Shown here: piece after piece, positions 60,921-64,000 of the stretch | Numbering within the stretch: the stretch's first letter is position 1 | How the letters are laid out: the number at the start of each line of letters is the position of its first letter | From: Ktedonobacteraceae bacterium | GTDB taxonomy: Bacteria; Chloroflexota; Ktedonobacteria; Ktedonobacterales; Ktedonobacteraceae | Direction of reading: 5' to 3' | DNA: 64,000 nucleotides | Assembly (NCBI GenBank): GCA_035653615.1 | Contig: DASRBN010000003.1 | Location: 62,001 to 126,000 of the forward strand | Position numbers and translations under genes: made by a program | The notes under the pieces: model-generated | What the model saw: the letters and a program-made list of their open reading frames with translations, nothing else | Told to the model about the DNA's origin: nothing | The model's database searches: none

Positions 60921-61239
60921 TGAGCATCCTCTCAGTGCTGGAACAGGTCTGTCCTCTTCGCTCAAAAGCCTTGCACCATTGATCCTGTCTTCGACCCAGG
61001 TCTTTCCGTCATTTCCCGTCAAGTATTCAGGTCAAGACCGTCTCTGGTCCGAATTGACACCGGCTGCCCTGTAGTCAAAAGGACGAATCTCAGCTTACCT
61101 CTATCCAAATGCTTGTGATATCACCTCTACTATGCTATAGTAAATCCGCATTTTATCATATAAATCATTTGAAGATGTATCCCGGTAAAACAAAAAATCC
61201 TGCCTCCCGAGCTTGAGATGTGGAAATGTGAGGTATCCT
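60921..61239. other. Intergenic region upstream of the helicase
   Basis: This 319-base stretch is AT-rich from about 61130 on. No gene is supported; a minus-strand frame covering 61101-61283 overlaps the helicase start. It may hold the helicase promoter. Confidence 0.35.
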
Positions 61240-64000
61240 ATGCCCTCGCGATCAACTAATCCCATTGCGATGGCGTTCAACATTCTGGAAGAGTACCAGA
61301 AGCCCTTAAGGGGTACCCTAGTAGCCTCTGGTTGTCCAGGAGAGCTGCAACGAAAGATACTTAGCGACCTCTACGCGACCGATGAGGTCTACCTTTCGAT
61401 CAACCGACCGTACAAACGGGAATCTGGCACTTTTGCGGATTTCTGTGCTAGATGCAATCTCCATGATCAGCTAAAAGAGATGCTCCCTCAATTTGAAAAG
61501 AGCCATCTCTATGTACACCAGGTTCGGGCTATAGAGAGCATTTTGGATGCGTATACGACCATTATCTCAACTGGTACGGGTAGCGGCAAAACGGAATCCT
61601 TTCTTATCCCGATCTTCGATTATTGCCTGAAGCAGCGGGGAATACGCGGAGTCAAAGCAGTTATTCTCTATCCCATCAATGCCCTGGCAGCCGATCAGTT
61701 GCAGCGAATCAAAAAAGCAACCGGGCAGCGCGGTATAACGGTAGGTAGCTTCGTCGGCTCAACACCTCAGGGCGAGCGGGATCGTTTGATAAACAACCCG
61801 CCCGATATTCTCATTACCAACTATGTTATGCTAGACCGGCTCCTTACAAAGGAACACCCACGTTCCATGTTTGAGCGATCAACGCACACATTACGATTTC
61901 TGGTCGTTGATGAGATACACTATTATCGAGGCACAAAAGGGGCAAATCTGTGCCTGCTATTGCGCAGATTACGCACACTTTGTGCAGACAAGGGACAGTT
62001 AGTTCAAATTGGCGCCAGCGCAACACTCCGCCAGGGCGGAGGCTACTACAGCGATAACGACCAGGAGCAAATCGAAACATTCGCTCGATCGCTGTTTGGC
62101 CAGGAAGCGACGCAACGTTTCAAGTTTATTACCCCTATCTATGATGACTTCCATCCTGAAGAAGGAGCAGTTGATCCCGTCCCCGGGACAGACCAGCCTC
62201 CAGAAGATTTCTCAGAAACGCAGACCGATTCAGCCGCTATCAGAAAACTTGCGAATCATCTGGCCGGAATGCCGCTCCCACCTTATTTTCCAGGAAGAAA
62301 GCAACTTGATCCTCTCTTTCAGTTCGCGAAACGCAACCTGCTCCTTAATAAGATGCGCGAAGAATTGCAAAAGAAAGCCTGTACAATCGACGAGTTGACA
62401 GAGTTATTCAGGCGCGTGTACTACGACAATCATCGCCGGGAACCGCGACAGCCCAAACAGATGGTCTACGCCTATTTGAGGCTGGTGAATTATCTGAACT
62501 TCCGTCACAGTTCTGGCGCTCCTTCAGTACCAGAGGCGCTACTTGACTACCGTCTTCACCTCATTCTTAGCAATCTTGAGGGGAATCTTACTCGCTGCCT
62601 GCGTTGTGGGCGCTATCACGATGGGCAGCGCAAGCATTGTGTCTCCTGCAATGGTCTGCTCTTTTCAGTGAGCAAGAGACAACCTGATCTCTGCCTTGCC
62701 AGGTGCAATAGTTACAAGCTCTGGCCACACCTGCATCGTCAGGATAGTGATACCCGTCATACCTACACTGTCCTGGTACAATCTCTCATTGAGTCTCCTT
62801 CCAGCGGGGCAGCTCAGCGTTTTGCTATAGAACCCGATCTAGAAGCTGAAGAAGATGACGAGAGCTATCTGCTGCGCACTCTTCGCGACGACTCTGAAGG
62901 GGTAACAATACTTGGATTGGCCGAGGATGATTGGCTGCATGAACTAGAACTGGAGCCACGCCGCCTTTACTGGCAAAATGTGCAGCGTGTCGTGGACGCG
63001 GTAATTATCAAGCCCGATACAAAGATCGACTCAAAAATGCTGGCTTTCATCGATAACCGGGAGAAGGCATCGGGTATACGTTTTCGCCTGCGTGATGAAA
63101 TTGCTGAGCGAACACTTACCATCTGGGCCGCTGTGCAATGGGAAGCATCGGGTCCGCTTCCTCTTCTCACGGCGTATCGTCGTTTGGCAGGGCAGGCCCA
63201 GCAATATCTACAGACCATAGAAGAGACTGATGATCTTCTTGGCGAGATTTTGCGAGAAATGCCGTTCTGGTTTGCTCGAATGCTTACCCGGCCAGACGAA
63301 TACGACTCTTGGCAGATCAGGCTACATGAGGGCAGAGAAAAAAGCCTGTCAGCGGAGGAAAGACTTTTGTTGAGAGAGGTATTTTTTCCTCATGGTGCGA
63401 TAGACAGAAGCGCTTTTAATCTCACGACGGGTTCCGAGAAGCTTAAACATTTTTACCTGGAAAAATATCGTGTATCAACAGAGTACGGTCTGGGATTGGC
63501 GAGCGCAAAAGAGATAGGATATGACGTTACCTCCCTGGGGGAACAGGGGCAGATCTACCGGCATGTGATCGAGCAACTTGGTGCCGCACATATCGAGGAT
63601 TTGCTTCTAAGTTTGCGTACTCAGGGCATACTGGTTTGCAAGCAAACCCCGGGCGGGATGCAATTCTACCAGTTGAACCCAGCACACCTCACACTCGCCT
63701 GCTCTTCTCAGCAGGCTCTGCCTGCTGCTTCTGACCTGCCCCTGGCTCACATCGAATGCCATACAGCCGATCATACGAGTAAAGAGCGAGCAGATTATGA
63801 ACAGAGATTTTCTCAGGGGAAGATTCACGCCCTGATCTGCACCCCTACCCTGGAGATGGGAGTCGATATCGGCGGCCTTAGCTGTGTAGCTATGATTGGC
63901 TTCCCCCCAAGTCCCGCGAACTATGCGCAACGTGCAGGACGCGCTGGACGCAACAGCATGCTTCGCTCGGCCACCATCATTGTGCTCTCTTCTTCGGGTA
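61240..64000 (+). CDS. DEAD/DEAH-box superfamily 2 helicase, DUF1998-associated type (runs off the window)
   Basis: The frame is open from ATG 61240 (GAGG upstream) to the window end, 920 codons with no stop. ATPase motif I is S-T-G-T-G-S-G-K-T-E (K117), Y-P-I-N-A-L-A follows, and motif II is D-E-I-H (224-227). Motif VI is in Y-A-Q-R-A-G-R-A-G-R near residue 895, with P-T-L-E-M-G-V-D-I-G before it. A CxxC...CxxC zinc knuckle lies at about 453-470 (C-L-R-C-G ... C-V-S-C). This is the pattern of helicases found with DUF1998 proteins in MrfA-type repair and in DISARM-like defence modules. It has no homologue elsewhere in the window. The C-terminus, the expected DUF1998 region and any partner gene lie outside the window. 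Confidence 0.85.
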   Translation, partial: MPSRSTNPIAMAFNILEEYQKPLRGTLVASGCPGELQRKILSDLYATDEVYLSINRPYKRESGTFADFCARCNLHDQLKEMLPQFEKSHLYVHQVRAIESILDAYTTIISTGTGSGKTESFLIPIFDYCLKQRGIRGVKAVILYPINALAADQLQRIKKATGQRGITVGSFVGSTPQGERDRLINNPPDILITNYVMLDRLLTKEHPRSMFERSTHTLRFLVVDEIHYYRGTKGANLCLLLRRLRTLCADKGQLVQIGASATLRQGGGYYSDNDQEQIETFARSLFGQEATQRFKFITPIYDDFHPEEGAVDPVPGTDQPPEDFSETQTDSAAIRKLANHLAGMPLPPYFPGRKQLDPLFQFAKRNLLLNKMREELQKKACTIDELTELFRRVYYDNHRREPRQPKQMVYAYLRLVNYLNFRHSSGAPSVPEALLDYRLHLILSNLEGNLTRCLRCGRYHDGQRKHCVSCNGLLFSVSKRQPDLCLARCNSYKLWPHLHRQDSDTRHTYTVLVQSLIESPSSGAAQRFAIEPDLEAEEDDESYLLRTLRDDSEGVTILGLAEDDWLHELELEPRRLYWQNVQRVVDAVIIKPDTKIDSKMLAFIDNREKASGIRFRLRDEIAERTLTIWAAVQWEASGPLPLLTAYRRLAGQAQQYLQTIEETDDLLGEILREMPFWFARMLTRPDEYDSWQIRLHEGREKSLSAEERLLLREVFFPHGAIDRSAFNLTTGSEKLKHFYLEKYRVSTEYGLGLASAKEIGYDVTSLGEQGQIYRHVIEQLGAAHIEDLLLSLRTQGILVCKQTPGGMQFYQLNPAHLTLACSSQQALPAASDLPLAHIECHTADHTSKERADYEQRFSQGKIHALICTPTLEMGVDIGGLSCVAMIGFPPSPANYAQRAGRAGRNSMLRSATIIVLSSSG

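Noticed and set aside
61101..61283. 60-codon minus-strand frame at the helicase start
   Set aside because: Overlaps the helicase ribosome site and first codons, has no supporting signal and no family.

Overview
The window looks like a chromosomal segment of a soil-type, mycelial Chloroflexota bacterium, most likely Ktedonobacteria. This is inferred from the mix of families: NBR1-type Ig and DUF5719-like surface repeats, pro-kumamolisin S53 proteases, F420-type PPOX proteins, a T-box leader, and many dispersed palindromic repeats. It is not proven by any marker gene here. Genes are ordinary bacterial CDSs with clear Shine-Dalgarno sites on both strands. No rRNA, tRNA or CRISPR array was seen.

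Layout. 0-5 kb: a stress-protein fragment, a membrane protein, a GAF-like protein, an NCS1 nucleobase/hydantoin-type permease and a nitrilase-fold protein that lacks the catalytic cysteine. 5-11 kb (minus strand): a large secreted M23 protein, a membrane-anchored beta-propeller and a FemAB-type aminoacyltransferase, all probably cell-envelope functions. 11-24.9 kb: two RCK/TrkA-type regulators, an AI-2E family exporter, an amidohydrolase, small membrane proteins, a pyrimidine-dimer glycosylase homologue, a zinc-ribbon/DUF4352 protein, a LIM-domain DA1-like metallopeptidase, DinB, PaiB-like and F420/PPOX proteins, and a glutaredoxin-thioredoxin reductase fusion. 25-28.5 kb: a complete osmoprotectant ABC operon on the minus strand. 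29-36.5 kb: a double-kinase hybrid histidine kinase, an S53 protease and an aldehyde dehydrogenase.

36.7-40.7 kb is a T-box-controlled operon. It encodes an archaeal/eukaryotic-type prolyl-tRNA synthetase, a CsaA-like tRNA-binding protein and a second, bacterial-type prolyl-tRNA synthetase with an editing insertion. 41-55 kb holds rlmB, hydrolases, an MMPL exporter with its TetR regulator and three matching operator palindromes, rnhB-rplS, rpsT, an L,D-transpeptidase lipoprotein, a transsulfuration enzyme and rpsU coupled to a zinc-ribbon gene.

55-64 kb is accessory in character. It has two diverged HD-domain paralogues facing each other around a pentapeptide-repeat protein with a TIR/deoxyribosyltransferase-like C-terminal domain, two uncharacterised small genes, a tyrosine recombinase, and a large DEAD/DEAH helicase of the DUF1998-associated kind that runs off the right edge. 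This is a plausible defence/mobile island.

Across the window at least four families of short palindromic repeats sit at gene borders. Two of them lie in frame inside genes (the FemAB protein and the hybrid kinase), and in several places the repeat abuts or supplies a stop codon. These repeats, the dual-ProRS operon and the right-hand island are the most notable parts of the window.
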